Below, piece after piece: positions 1-12,660 of a DNA stretch of 64,000 nt. This DNA is from Arthrinium phaeospermum. Its lineage: Eukaryota > Ascomycota > Sordariomycetes > Amphisphaeriales > Apiosporaceae. The position numbers and the translations under genes are program-made. Under the pieces are notes generated by a model, which did no database searches, was not told where the DNA came from, and saw only the letters and a list, made by a program, of their open reading frames with translations. The stretch spans positions 1,736,001-1,800,000 of the forward strand of contig QYRS01000011.1 of the NCBI GenBank assembly GCA_006503535.1, read 5' to 3'. How positions within the stretch are numbered: the stretch's first letter is position 1; every line of letters begins with the position of its first letter.

Positions 1-1741
1 GTGGATCCAGTAAAGCAGCGGCATATCGCGGTTCCCCGCCGCCGCCGCCTCCATGCCCGCCGACCAGCGCGCCAGCTGGGCCTCGACCCCGACGCAGTTG
101 GCCAGGAGGTCCCGGGCCTTGAGCCGGCGGCCCAGCGCCGCGGCGGGCGGCAGTTGGGGCGGCAGGACGCGGTCGGCGCGGTGCAGGAGCGCCGGCACGA
201 CGGAGAGGACGTCGAGGAGTAAGTCGAGGGAGCTTTTGGGGTGCCGCTCGTAGGGGACCGTGGTCCATTCCGGGGCGGCGAGGTGGCAGGGGGTGCGGGC
301 GAGGAGCGAGGTCATGATCTGTGTAGTCACATTCATATTAGCCTGATAGTAGAGCATGGGAGACTACCGAGATCTCGTTGAAGATGAAGTTTTGTGTTTG
401 ACTTACGGCGTTCGGTCGATACACTCGAGCGAAAAGGTGGTGTGCTGGGAAGCTCTGGAGATGCAGCGGCCCGAGGCTGAGGATAGGGTCCGCAAGAATC
501 GTGGGATCCCGCCATGGTGGGTGGTTATTGTTACGGGCTGCCGATGCGTTATGCTGATAGATCAAGCTAAGTTAGCATGAAAAAAAAAAAAAACCCCGTT
601 TGAATACCCTTATTCCCTCTGCCACACAAGAGTAGAAGAGGAGACACTGGCTTACCTCATAGAGAAAAAGGCAAACCCCATCCGACATAGCGTCCGCGAT
701 CGACGACGAATACCCAAGCCCGGGCCCGCCGGCATGGTGGTGCATCGCCATCGCGTTGCCCGCCCGGTACGGAACATGCACGAAGCACTGCGCGCTCAAC
801 CGGAACCCCACCTCGTCCCGCGCCGGCGACGACGCCCCGGCGTCCCGGTGCCGCGAGGGCGGCAGGGTCAGCGTCAGCTGCCCCTCGGGCGTCATGGGGT
901 CGAGGGACTTGAGCACGGCGTCGAGCTGCTGCGTCCGCAGCGCCAGGAAGCGGACGCGGTAGAAGCTGGGGTGGTGCGTCGCGGGCGCCGACACGAGCGC
1001 GACCGCGTCGCCGTCATCCCAGGCCGGCACCAGGGGCTCGAGGGGCTCCAGCGGCGTCGTCACCGTGGTGACCGGCGCGACCGTACCGTTGACGCTGTTG
1101 CCGCTGGCACTGCTACCACCACTACCGAATCCCCCAAGGTTGATGCCGAAGGAGTTGCCCCTACCCCGGCACCCTGCCGCCGCGGAGGGGATGAAAGCCG
1201 AAGGAGAGGCCGAAGCCGTTTCGCGCAGCGACAACTGTGGCGAGGCCGCCGCGGAGCTAGGGGAGGATGAGAAGGAGCCGATGGTGGTTGCGGCCTCAGC
1301 CGCAGCGGCCGCTGCCTTGGCCTGCTTCTTTCTGGAGTTGGCGCGCGACGGCGACGGGGAGGAGGAGGAAGCGTGATGGGCGTGAGCCTGCTGCGACGAC
1401 GAGGACGACTGGCCGAGGTTTCGGGGCGGGTGCGAGGCGCAGCGCCCCTTGTCGTCGACGGTTCCTACAATAAAGACGGTCTCGCGCTCGTAGCCCTCGC
1501 AGACGCGGCCGTGATCTGTGCATTTCTTGCAGAGGGGGCGCGTGTTGTCACACTGGATCCAAGAAGCACGACGTCAGCAACGAAGTTCGATTCGGCGTTT
1601 TTCCCGCCTTGAGGCTCTGCGGCCTACGAAGAGTGATACGAAAACGAAAGGGGGAGGGAGGCGTTCGCGGCGGCGACTCACCTTGACTCGCCTGACACGA
1701 CAAGTGTTGCAGCCCTTGTATTTCCCTTTGACTCCCACCAT
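1..1741 (-). CDS. Zn2Cys6 transcription factor, 5' part (3' end outside the window)
   Basis: Exons on the minus strand are 1741-1682, 1552-656, 553-407 and 318 to beyond base 1. The first 60-nt exon starts at ATG 1741 and encodes CNTCRVRRVK. An intron (GTGAGT donor) then splits the zinc cluster, which resumes with CDNTRPLCKKC and a final Cys, giving the complete six-cysteine Zn2Cys6 DNA-binding motif. Introns 2 (655-554) and 3 (406-319) have GTAAGC and GTAAGT donors and both keep phase 0. After the finger come a Ser/Ala-rich linker, then segments such as LFARVYRP and LARTPCHLAAPEWTTVPYE that resemble the middle region of short fungal C6 regulators. Expected role: nuclear, sequence-specific regulator; targets unknown. 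The C-terminal activation region lies outside the window. Exon 3 and 4 borders are a little less certain than exons 1 and 2. Confidence 0.85.
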
Positions 1742-3485
1742 GCCGGCTTAGCTTTCTCCTTGCTTCAATATGTTGCTTTACTGGTGGTATCGGATCAGAT
1801 CGGAACCCCCTTCGGTGCCAAGGTGTTGTCGTTATTGGTGCAATCAAGCACGTAGGCAATTTATATAAGATCGAAACAAGAACTGAATGTCAGACAGATA
1901 AGTGGAAATGAAATAACCGAAAAGAGGCATCGCCTTTTCCTTCTTCAAGGCCGAGACATGGTTGGAGTCGTTTAGGTACGGGTTTGCTTCTTCAAATATG
2001 ATGATGGATTTCCGGCCATAACCGCAACACCATCGCATGGCCCAGTTCAAGAAGGAGGGAAGAGTCGGGGCAAGAGGCCGATACGGCGTTTATGGTATTA
2101 TGGCTAATTATCAGGGGGGAGGGGAGGGAGGGCGGAGGGGTTCGCACCAGACTGCCCCAGCGTAAGCAATAGGGGTGGGAGGAGGGTCAGGTGTCTAACG
2201 GCTTCGCTGGGATAAGAGTTATGCTCAAGTCGTCATCATCAATAGGCAATAGGAGAGAGAGTAGGAGAGATTTCCAGACCCCAACAGCCAGGCAGGAGGA
2301 ATGGGGGCGGCGGGGGCGCTGCTCAGCTGGGGGTCATATAGAAGATGAGATATGTGCTGCAGGGGGGCAAAATTCAGCGGCGAAGGGCCAATCAAGAAGC
2401 CAAAGTGCCATGAGCATCATCACGCTTGGGGAAATTGAAACAGCTGTTGAAAGTGTCGGGACACGTTCTAGAAAATACCCGGTGAGCCACGGCTGACATC
2501 TCGCGTCTCATTGCCTTGAGGGTGGCCGCTTTCTTTCGTCAGCCTCTGCGATCCCTGCCATGTCGTGTCTGTGTTTGCGCACCTGCATCCGCATCACCCA
2601 CATCCGCATTCGGCAGAGCCAGTGGCAGTGGCTGACCAGATGAGTACTGAGCGACAGAAAGTCGGCCGTCTTCATCCTGGACACATACCGCGTGCTGCCA
2701 GCCTTGCCGATTGGGAAATGCCGTGCGTGAGGAGGAGGAGCACTGTTGTAAGAAAGTCCAGCCTGTATGCAGAAAAACCCTTGGCTTTCCGAGGTGGGAT
2801 TGGGCACAAAATACGAGCCGGTTTCCTGGCAAATGGGACCCATCCCATTCATGGTCAGTCAGACCCTCGAAACGACTGGCCCAATCAGCCTGCGCGCCGG
2901 CTATGTGCCTGCGTATGGATGTCGTATGTCGTATGTCGGTCGGGCCTTTCGCTTCTATCGACAGGCGGGCAGAACCGAGACAGTCAAACCTGTCGTTTGG
3001 GTCATCCGCCTCGTAGGGCTGCAGCCTGCAGGGATGGTCCGGTGGGGTTACCGACGTGGTGGAGAGCAACACCCGCTCACGTCGCTGTCTGATTCGACAG
3101 ATCCCCATTGAGCAGTGTGATAGGAGATTACCTCTATTCGCGTGAGCCGTACTGCAGCGAATCACAAGCCAGCATCCCACATGACACAGCCAGATCGGCC
3201 ACCAAAGGATAAGACGGGTGCCGTGTCTTCCCACGTTACACCCTCGTACGCATTCTAGAAACCATCGTATTCTTGTCTATCTCTCATGACTGACTACCTA
3301 GCACCTAGTAAGACTTCGCAACGCCAAGGCTTCCCATGTCTATTCGTCAACAGCATACCTCTGAAGATCATCATTACCATCACCATTACGACGTAGTAAA
3401 GTAGAGTTGCCAAAAAAGAAATATCGCCCATTGATCCTTCCCAGGCCCACGAGCAACACTGGCACCTGACGCCCGACCGCCTAGC
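1742..3485. other. Intergenic region, no supported gene
   Basis: Upstream of the C6 regulator and downstream of the Mg2+ transporter. Several open frames cross 2508-3234 on both strands, but none starts with a family-like motif, has splice signals or resembles a known domain. Purine-rich G/A tracts lie near 2110-2150. I see no tRNA or repeat. Confidence 0.6.
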
Positions 3486-5420
3486 CTAGATATACCGTGC
3501 CTTTCGCGCGATCAATAGTGAGATGAGGACAAAGCCGACCAGCGAGCAGAGAATCGCAATGAAGGCATGCAGATTGTCGATGTCTTGCCATGGGACATGG
3601 ACGTTCATGCCGAACAGACCGGTGACCACGTTCAACGGAACAATGACCGAAGCCAAGAAGGTGATCTTGCTGAGGACTTCGTTGGTCTTGGTTCCCTGGG
3701 CAATGCTGTCAATCGTCAACTGGGCGAGGTAGTTGCTGTGGGCGCGGGACAGAATCTTCTCGAAATGCGTCAGGTTCGTCATCATCGTGACAACGTGATC
3801 CTGAATGTCGCCCAGATACATGCCAATGTCCATCCGAGGCGTGACTTTGTAGTTTTCATTGCACCTCTTGGTGAATCCCTTGAGCACGTCGGCCTTGCCG
3901 CCGAGGATGCGCATCAAGCCGAGAGTGTTCTTGCGAACCGCCCCGATCCTCCGCAGAAAAGAGTGCATGTCATCGGCACGTGCAACAAACACAGAGTCCT
4001 CAATGCCTTCTGTGATCAGCTCAATTCTATGGATAGCTGGAGCGAAAGAATCCACAATATTGTCACTAGAAAACATATAATTAGTACCGTGCGTCGCAGG
4101 CGAGATTTGGCAAATGAGGACAACCTACATCAAGGCGTAGCAGATCCAGTCACTGCTCAGCGACACGTACTCCTTCAGCATGGTGATTCGCTTCCGCACA
4201 AGGGAGGCATGGCTGTTGGGTTCGAAGCTGAAGCTGAGGGTCCCTTCGCGGAAGACGATGACGTAGAGATTGAAGGGCTCGTAGTCTGGCCCGTCCTCTT
4301 CCTGGGTGACGCTGAAGGACCGGAAACAGGCAAAGTAGTACGAGGGGAACAACTCGATCTTCTCACGTGCCTCCTGAGTCGTGATATCTTCAATTGTCAA
4401 TGGATGAACGCCGAAGGCCTTGCAAATGGTGCGGACTTCCTCCTCTGTGGGGCTGTTCATGTTCAGCCACCATACACCATCGTTGACGTCGGCTGGGAAT
4501 TGGAACAGTCCTCGGACGTTCTCCCCGGGCAGAACCAGGTCGCCGAATTCTGCAGCATGGATTGTAGATTCCCAAGCGGTCGAGAAGAAGCTGAATCTAT
4601 TAGGGTCAATCGGATCTTGTTTCGGCGCTTCAGAATCGGATTTCGCGGTGGTCTCCTCCACCTGCTTCTCGTCGGTCATGCCGGTTCCCGGCGGAAGCTG
4701 ATAAATGTCGCCGTCGGCTGTGACCATAGGCGAAGGGGAACGGAATTGCTCGGTCTGGAGACTGGGGAACACCTTGGTAGCGTTCGCCTGATCAAGCTCT
4801 TCTTTGCGAGCTGCGTTCTCGGCGGCGATGAAGTTCTCCAGGTAGTCGAAGTCGATGTACAGCCTATCCTGTCGGTGCTCGTCGTTCATCGGGAAGCAAA
4901 CATCATCCTCCGCCGTTCGGTTCGTGCCCAAACTTGCAGCATCGTCAGCCACAGTGTGCTTGCTGCGGACAGAGCGGTAGCTGCGCAGGCTTTGACGGCT
5001 GTCGCGTGAAAAGGTACGCGCCAGGTGCAGTTTCTCGCCATCCTCCTTGCCATCGTCGGCTTCCTTGTTGTTGGTGGAATATGCGCGTCCACGGCGACGT
5101 GCTTCAGCAAATGCTTTGACCGAGTTCGGAGGTGACAAGGACCGAACGTCGTTAACTGTGTCGACAGTAGGTCGTCGGCTTCGAGGCTGAATGGGAGAAC
5201 CCTCATCTGCGTCGTCGTCTACAATGGCTTCCTCGAAGTCGCGCACACGAATATCAGGGGGTGTCTCCAAGTGACGCGCGCCATACAGGGTGTCCACTGT
5301 GCCTCGCCGCGGCCGCTCAGGTCTCTGGACAGACGCGCTCTGGTGGCGGTGGTCGTCCAGTTCCGGAACAGGGGTATCATACCCGCTGCCTCTCTCCGAA
5401 ATTTCTTCGTGATCCGACAT
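3486..5420 (-). CDS. CorA/Alr1/Mnr2-type Mg2+ transporter
   Basis: Two exons, 5420-4129 and 4065-3486, flank a 63-nt intron (GTAGGT donor, CTAG acceptor), giving 623 aa. Splicing restores YALI-DNIVDSFAP, a typical CorA-family stretch. The first 250 residues are hydrophilic and Ser/Arg/Asp-rich, as in fungal Alr/Mnr2 proteins. The soluble domain follows (WWLNMNSPTEEEV, HPLTIEDITTQE). Two C-terminal membrane helices bracket the signature GMN (residues 583-585, in VTGLFGMNVHVPW), with the second helix at LHAFIAILCSLVGFVLISLL. The GMN loop forms the Mg2+ selectivity entrance in this family. Expected role: Mg2+ uptake at the plasma membrane (Alr1-like) or release from the vacuole (Mnr2-like); the sequence alone does not decide which. 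It is transcribed away from SPC1 across a 2.7-kb shared upstream region. Confidence 0.93.
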
Positions 5421-8092
5421 TTTGAGACTCTGCGCAGTCTTTCGTCGGGGTTTTGTGTCGAGGCGGGAAGTGTCGCCGACTTGTTATTATTGTCGTTCAG
5501 TGATTTTGGGTGTATCAAACTGAACAGAACCTGCCAGTTCTATAAAGAGACAAGGAAAAGCCCTCCGCTGCAGTTCAAGGGAAGGCAACCATACTGGACC
5601 GCGCACTGAGCTATCGGGCTTTTGCACGCAGCAGCAGGCGTGGCAGCACGCCGACTGCAGGAGGGGTTTGTCGGGGCTCCAGCGCAAGAGGGCGCGAGAG
5701 AAGCGTGACAGGGTTCCGGGTAGGATGGCTATTCTTGTGAGAGAGGAAACGGTATTTCGTAAGTTGGATCAGACTAGTTGTGCGCGTGCAACCAGTTAAG
5801 GAGGCTTCTTGTTAACGCCGCTATAGACCCAGAACAGAGGGCCTAAGAGCGGTCGGGAGAAGGAAAACTGCTTGCAGATGAGGCCCGCCAACTTGGTGAC
5901 TTTGATGGGATGATGCGGTCTGTCGGCCGCAAGGAAGCTCTTGGTGAAGTGGTGTAGTGCTGCGGCGGTATTCTTCGTCGCAGTTCGGGAAAATCGATGC
6001 GATTGTTTGATTAGATAGACTTTGTCGGATCTTGGTGGGCTAGTAAAGGTACCAGCAAATAGGAATGCGACACAAGTGGCGATCGGTCCAAGAAGGGTTG
6101 CGACTGGAGAGGGAGAGATGCGACTGTTGTTGGTAGCCGTGAAGCGAAGATGGAAAGGTTTGAGAAAGGAAGTAAAGACTTTTTGGTCCTTTGTTTGCTG
6201 ACTACGAGTGCATGCAAGCCGGGGAAAGCAAGTGGTAGCAGGTAGGGAGGTCCAGAAGGTAAGTGGCAGGTCAGTGGCCGTAGGTAAGGTGGTAGTGCCA
6301 AGAAGAAGGTTCAATGTTGGCTATGAGGTCAGGGCTTTCTTTTTCTTAGTCCTGCGTCTTGTTGAGGGCTAGGTTAGGTAGGTACCAGCAGCTCAGCTCG
6401 TCCGCGCCAAGAGCTCCGTTCTGTCCAAACCAACCTTATGGTTTCGAGACAGCAGAAAGCTGTGCAGGGGACTGTCTATCGGGCCAAAAGAAGAATTATC
6501 AATAAAGGGGCCTTGAGGCTCTCGATATAAACAAATTTGGCGAGAGACCCGGGCTCTGGAAAATCAAGGAATTGTTCAGACGAACGAGCGTTGTTGTGGT
6601 TTGATTAGTTTTAAGCATTTATTCTACGGGCGGAAGCCAAAACAACGTGACAGGTGAGTGGCCCATTTGGCTCGTGCTTGACAGAAAATCTTTAGATGGG
6701 CAGCAGTGGAGTCACCGAGCCTGACTCTGGAAAGGTGAAGGCGAAGGGAAATAAAGAAGCCCGTACCGAAGGTTAGATGCTAGTGGGCTTGTGGGCTGAC
6801 CATCGACAACCCCTGTACCCTGATCATGGAAGAAATCCAGGACAGAACCTCGGAGGCCATTCCCTGCGCTTCAGTCCGCCCCAGAAGTGCACCCAGGTCT
6901 GGCAAACTTGTACTGCAAACTCCACGTCCGGCATGGTCTTTCCACATCGATAGGTAGTCATGCTGCTACCAGCAACAAACCGTTGCGCCCAGTTCCCACG
7001 ACGCAAGTCCTCCTTCGTTAGTCTCGCCTGTTTAGGACGGAGCAGCTAAGCTCAAGTGTCGACCAACTATCCTTATCCCCATGATATCTCCTCATTGGCT
7101 CAAAGTATAACCACGTGGGCTCACCTCGAATGTCGCAGGATGCGCGAAACGGGCCTGATGAAGGGCACTTGCCTACGGCATACAGATCTATGAAGACGAA
7201 TTGGCTGTTGTACAGTATTCGAACGCCGTTTCATATCTACATGCCATATGGCAGTTGTTTGTTAGCGTAGAGTTGGCTTGTTCCTTTCCAGATATACCTT
7301 GACTAGTAGTAGACAAAGCCATCTCACCTCTCCTGCCGGCAACGTCTACCGGCTTGTCGGGCAAGATCTACCGTTAATGCCACCCAGGGATCAAAAGCCA
7401 ATGACTAGAGTATGGCCACCCGGCTTGACCTCGGTATGTCCTCGTGATCTCTAATCACTCGGATTGAGCGTCGTTTGAGGCATTTTCTTAACCAAACTGC
7501 TCAATTTCAGGTCACCTGGAGAGGGTGCATATGGTGGCACTCAGCGGTGTGTTCCAAGGGCCCTGGGATTGCCTAGGTAGAGAGCAGGCGGTCGAGATAC
7601 TCTTTATTCAAAGTGAGATGAAGTCATACTAGCAGCAGCAGGTGTGACCATTGACAACTGCGGTCTGCAATGCTGCATACGTGGTTGGAGTCATGGAATA
7701 ACATCGAGGCATGGATAGGCTGACAATCTGTTATTGGCTGGAGGGGCTATTGGAACATTGTGCTATCCGAATTGGCCGATGGCAGGGCTGATGCAGCCGA
7801 CACCCGCTGATCAGTACAGTATAAAAGCGCTCTGGGACTCGAGCTATGTGGCCCGTGCACCACCTGCTTGCTCCGGCCAGATCAATCAATGCCAAGATGG
7901 CCAGATTTGGCGGAGAACCTCCAGCTCAGTTCCCCAAAGACCAAAGGTACCTCTTGAGGCTGCGATCGATGCAGACTGCGTGTCAGTCAGTACCTACATA
8001 CCATACATCCGCAACCACGAATAGCACCACAAGCACCGACTCCTCGATTCTGTGACTTTCCGAGCAAGGATTTCTACAAACCCACAGCAACA
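5421..8092. other. Shared upstream region of the divergent Mg2+ transporter and SPC1
   Basis: 2.7 kb between two divergent start codons. It probably contains both promoters and the leader of the transporter. A 172-codon open frame at 5796-6314 on the minus strand has no recognisable domain and an unbiased composition, so I treat it as leader or spacer. A CCACGTGG-like palindrome sits near 7111 and a TATAAAAG near 7820. Confidence 0.55.
7820..7827 (+). promoter_or_regulatory. TATA-like element upstream of SPC1
   Basis: TATAAAAG lies 266 nt before the SPC1 start codon on the coding strand. The spacing would imply a leader of roughly 200 nt. Function is inferred from sequence and position only. 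Confidence 0.35.
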
Positions 8093-8596
8093 ATGGCGGA
8101 ACAAATCTTGGACCAGGTCAGAGACTTGGTTGATGGCCAAATTGTGAGACTACCCTTACCTGCTCCCCATCCTGCGCCTCGTCGGCGCCGGCGTCTTCAG
8201 TCGCATACTGACCAGGGATTGTTATAGGACTTCGAGGGCCAGAAGCTTGCCGAAATCATCTCCACGCTCATGCTGTCGTTGGCCGGAGTATGTTTGAACC
8301 ATCCATATCCGTCTTTGTCTCGCAACGACCCTTCACTAAAACATCTCGGACTTTGCTGACAGACATTCGTGTCACGTATGTAGGCCATTGCCTTCTTCGT
8401 AGGCTACTTTATGCAAGATATCGCACTGGCGCTCAAGGTTGGTCTCGCTGGCACCGCCGTCACCTTCCTCGTCGTCGTCCCTCCGTGGCCCTTCTTCAAC
8501 AGGAACCCCGTCAAATGGTTGCCCGTTGGGGGCGGAGCAGCAGCCGCACAGCCACATCAGAGTATAGTGGTGGACGAGAAGATGTTCACGCAATAA
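8093..8596 (+). CDS. SPC1: Signal peptidase complex subunit 1 (Spc1/SPC12)
   Basis: Three exons, 8093-8143, 8228-8287 and 8384-8596, encode 107 aa. Introns are 84 and 96 nt (GTGAGA and GTATGT donors). The earlier AG at 8361-8362 is excluded because it brings a stop codon into frame. The protein starts MAEQILDQVRDLVDGQIDFE, contains the family GQKLAE block, two hydrophobic helices (residues about 25-43 and 47-65) and the PPWPFFNRNPVKWLP motif after the second helix, as in yeast Spc1. It is a small non-catalytic subunit of the ER signal peptidase, with both termini in the cytosol. It supports cleavage fidelity rather than catalysis. It converges on RBX1, with 285 bp between stop codons. Confidence 0.95.
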
Positions 8597-8781
8597 AGGA
8601 TCGGTTACGTGCTAGAGAGAGAAAGGCCGCAGATGGCTGCCGGGGTGTAAAATCCGGATTCGTATAACATGTACAAATCTATTTGGCTCCGCCGTACCAA
8701 AACGCTGTCTTGGGCAGGAATGCCTGCATCAAACTGCATGTCGAAGAACAAGCGCTCTGCCTGTCGTCAAAGACACCTTTA

Positions 8782-9407
<626 letters not shown>

Positions 9408-11496
9408 GTTGCTGGTGTTGGGAGGAGCTGGAGGGAGGGGCCAAAAACCAAGTGGGTAGAAGGGAGACGCCCGGGGATTCAAGCTCTACTTCTTCCCTAT
9501 CTTGTCAAGTTGAGGGGAGAATACCGCGGGATATCTGGGTATAGAAGATGCTGGAGTGGGCTTTTGGTTGATTGCCTAACGCTGGATCGGAGTCGGAGTC
9601 GCGAATGGTGGATGAATGGGAGAGGAGGGATGATGGTCTGGTCGTCTGTTGGATAAAGCAGTACTAATAAGTTTTGCCGTTGCCAGTCAAAAAAAAAAAA
9701 GAGGCACAACAAGCTCGCAACAATCCAGGGTACGCAGAACTTTTTCTTGAACGAAAGGGTATGACAATCAGCTTTGACAGTTTAATAACTTGACTGTTGC
9801 TCTACCTTGCTGGATTATGATGTGCAATCAATCAGCAAGTGGTGGCCTGAAAGGTGTCGGTCGAGCTCAGTCAGAGGTACGTCCGATTCGAAGGTGCATC
9901 TGAGCTGCCTGCTGGTATGCGCTAGGTAGCAGTGTTGCCCCTCCTTCTCCCGCCTCCCATCCAACGATAAGGCTGCTATCTACGGAAACCCGCCAACGCC
10001 GATTGCTTCAACGATCAATTGAGGTGAAGTTCCTAAGGATGGTGAATACCGAGGTATTGAAGTGATGAAAAGCCGTATTGTTGACACGGGCCTAAGCACG
10101 TTCCACTCATCTACCTGCCTGCTGCCTCTTACCAGCTTCTTCTGTCACTGTGACGCAACTGCTTCTTTGTCGCCTACAGCTAACCCTTTCGACGGGCGTT
10201 TCGCCAATCAACCGGCCAAATCTAACGGATGGGAAAGCTACATGAACCTCAACGGCTACCACATCAAGTAAATACCCCTTGATAATATCGAACTGCCATA
10301 AGATTGATACGAGGAGCTTGGATGCTATTTCATTTTATGTATTTCCCCATTGTAATCGGATATGAGTGGAAGAACTAATAAAAGTAGGTGCTGTTAATGG
10401 GCAAAGTACGGTCAATTCCTACGATTTCTTTGCCATGCAGATTCCATAAGATACCCAACTAGCCGGCCTGCAAGCCATGCTATCTACATACATACTTTTG
10501 AAGGCACGCACCGTGGCTGCAGGAATTTAGGTTGTCTAGGCTATACCTGCACCACGGAGATGGAGCCCAAATCATCAGGACATCCAGGGCGACTCTTGCA
10601 TTCTCGAAGCCGGCCTTGAAACCTCTTGACCTCAGCTCTAACCGTACCTTCTTCCTGGTAATTCCCTGAAACAGTCGCTCCATACATGTGTCGTAGGATC
10701 TGGCAGCTAGCAATTAATTGTCGTCATTTCTTGGAGTACGCCTTGGCTGAACCGCCTGACCGAGTTGCCCCCGTCCGATGTCTGGCTAGGTTAGCTGCCA
10801 CTTGGGCTCCAGCTTGGGCAACCTGGTCCGTCTTGATGCAAGTACTCTTGTCTCCATCCCAGGGCGGAAAACGGCTGTCCAGGACGCAAAAAGGTACTTT
10901 CTGTCCCAGGCGGCGAACAGCGACCAGCGGCATTGAATGGAGCCACCCCATAATTATTCCCAAGTGAGCCGCTGTTTCCTTGATTCCCCTTCTGTGCACC
11001 CTCCATCGTCAAGTTTCTTCCTCTTTCCCATACTCATCAACAACAATATGAGCCAATCCAGCTTGCGACCGCAACCCATTCAGACAAATTCGCAAATCAC
11101 CATTGCACATCGCCCGCCAAGCTAATCCCGGCTCTAAATCTCTCTTTTCCGAACGCTGCCAGAAGCCGAAAGCTCCTCATCTTTCTCCAACAACATCTTC
11201 TGACATCTTTTGTCCGCCCGGTTGCCTCTCGTCTTTGTCGCATTGCGCAACGCAAGTCTCGATCATCAACCACCCCGCAATCCGCATTGACTGCGACCCC
11301 TGACACTGTCTCGACCTCACCCATCTCTCCCAAGGTCCTCCTAGGCTTTCACAACTTCAACAAACAACGCCTCTTCTTCTTTTTCTTTTCCCCTACAGAG
11401 AACTCGGCCTTTGCACCTATTTTCTCTCCTATTTCAATCCAGCTGGATACATGTCACCTTCACGACAACAGTTTCCATCACAGCGACCATTATATC
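9408..11496. other. Shared upstream region of RBX1 and the decapping activator gene
   Basis: 2.1 kb between divergent genes. The right end (11000-11496) is strongly C/T-rich, as expected of a fungal 5' leader. Only short open frames occur and none resembles a protein family. A 12-nt A run lies at about 9689-9700. Confidence 0.5.
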
Positions 11497-11552
11497 ATGC
11501 ACTCATCACCGCATCCCAAGAACACGCCTGGCCGGCGCCGCCCTGGTCGTAA
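11451..11552 (+). other. Upstream ORF overlapping the decapping-activator start
   Basis: An ATG at 11451 opens a 33-codon frame ending at TAA 11550-11552, in a different frame from the main CDS and overlapping its start by 56 nt. If the mRNA begins upstream of 11451, scanning ribosomes meet this ATG first. That could lower translation of the main frame or expose the mRNA to nonsense-mediated decay. No transcript evidence is available here. Confidence 0.4.
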
Positions 11553-12660
11553 TGGCAACAATCAAAAGAACTACGCCTCCGAGAACGACGCTGCAAGCTA
11601 CCGCCAAGCCTATTCCGACAGCCCCAGTACACCTCAAAGGCTGGCCGTCGGCGACGGTCTGGCCGTGCCGAACTCACACACGACCTCCCAGAAGCAGCGA
11701 AAGCATTCGCACAAGGGCCGCAATAAGAACGGGTCCGCGTCCCCAAATCTTGCCCATTCAAACAGCGCCAAACAGGAGCGCCAAAGCCCGTCTTTCCCGC
11801 CTAGTCAGATTCCTGCATTTGCAGGCGCGACCTTCCACCACTCGCCGGCCCCCTCTGCGCTGCCTATCCCCAGCTTCCTCGCCAGGACCACTTCTGCTCC
11901 GGACTCTCCGAGCCAGAAGAAGCCAACCACGACAGGACCAAGCCAAGAGCCCTCACCCCCGACTACTGATTCGGAAGAAGATGGCCTAGGCAGTCCTCTT
12001 GCCCCTGTTCCGCGGAAGGAGGAATCGCCTCTGGAAATCTTCTTCAAGGCCCAGCGAGCGGAGAAGTCGGGCAGCACTGCTCGTCGTGCCAGCTCTTCCA
12101 ACATCACTGCTATTCCTCCGGGCCCATTTTCTCCACCGCATGACTCACCCAAGGAATGCCAGACGGTACCCAGGGCGGCCGCGCTTCCTCCGCAGAAGCG
12201 CCCTACTGTGGCGCGAGCTCCTTCCTCGGGCATCTCTTCTACCGAGCTGGACGGGACTCCTGGGAAATCCCTTGGCCCAGCATTCTCGACTCCGTACTCG
12301 GAACGCATCAAGGCTGTACGCCCCAGCAACAATTACGGCCAAGCCTCCCCCAACAATGCGCGTAACTTGGACGCCGACCGCAGCGACGCGCTGAAGCGCT
12401 ACTTGTTCTCTGGGGGCAACGGGGCCATGCAGCAGCCCCAGACGCCACCTCGCCAGCAGCCCACTTCGGCCGGAGCTGCGCAACCGCCTCCCAAGCTTCC
12501 TCGTGGCATGTTCCCAGCCTCCGTTCTCAACGGTGGCGGCGGCGGCGTCAAGGCTCAACAGGTGCAGAGCCCACCCTCCTCCAACTCTCCGTCGTCGGAG
12601 CAGATGCGATTCATGGAGGACTCGCTTCGACGGGTGCTCAAATTGGATTCCGCCGCATAA
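11497..12660 (+). CDS. Edc1/PNRC-type enhancer of mRNA decapping
   Basis: Single exon, 387 aa from ATG 11497. The same frame is open back to 11287, but without an ATG and through C/T-rich leader-like DNA. The protein is almost entirely low-complexity (Pro, Ser, Ala, Gln, Lys). The diagnostic part is at residues 107-129: FAGATFHHSPAPSALPIPSF, the PNRC/Edc1 short linear motif that binds the EVH1 domain of Dcp1 and activates the Dcp2 decapping enzyme. A KNYASEND-type block (about residues 25-35) and a C-terminal acidic/basic helix (MEDSLRRVLKLD) also occur in fungal members as I recall them. Expected location: cytoplasm and P-bodies. The family call rests on the short motif, so orthology to a particular yeast gene is not claimed. 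Confidence 0.75.
   Translation: MHSSPHPKNTPGRRRPGRNGNNQKNYASENDAASYRQAYSDSPSTPQRLAVGDGLAVPNSHTTSQKQRKHSHKGRNKNGSASPNLAHSNSAKQERQSPSFPPSQIPAFAGATFHHSPAPSALPIPSFLARTTSAPDSPSQKKPTTTGPSQEPSPPTTDSEEDGLGSPLAPVPRKEESPLEIFFKAQRAEKSGSTARRASSSNITAIPPGPFSPPHDSPKECQTVPRAAALPPQKRPTVARAPSSGISSTELDGTPGKSLGPAFSTPYSERIKAVRPSNNYGQASPNNARNLDADRSDALKRYLFSGGNGAMQQPQTPPRQQPTSAGAAQPPPKLPRGMFPASVLNGGGGGVKAQQVQSPPSSNSPSSEQMRFMEDSLRRVLKLDSAA

Noticed and set aside
2539..3234. 231-codon open frame on the minus strand
   Set aside because: No ATG context or domain, overlaps equally long frames on the other strand, and the composition is not coding-like.
3567..5009. 480-codon open frame on the plus strand
   Set aside because: Exact antisense shadow of the Mg2+ transporter, created by its codon bias; it also crosses the transporter intron.
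5796..6314. 172-codon frame upstream of the Mg2+ transporter
   Set aside because: Low-information Thr/Pro/Phe composition with no domain or splice support; more likely leader or promoter.
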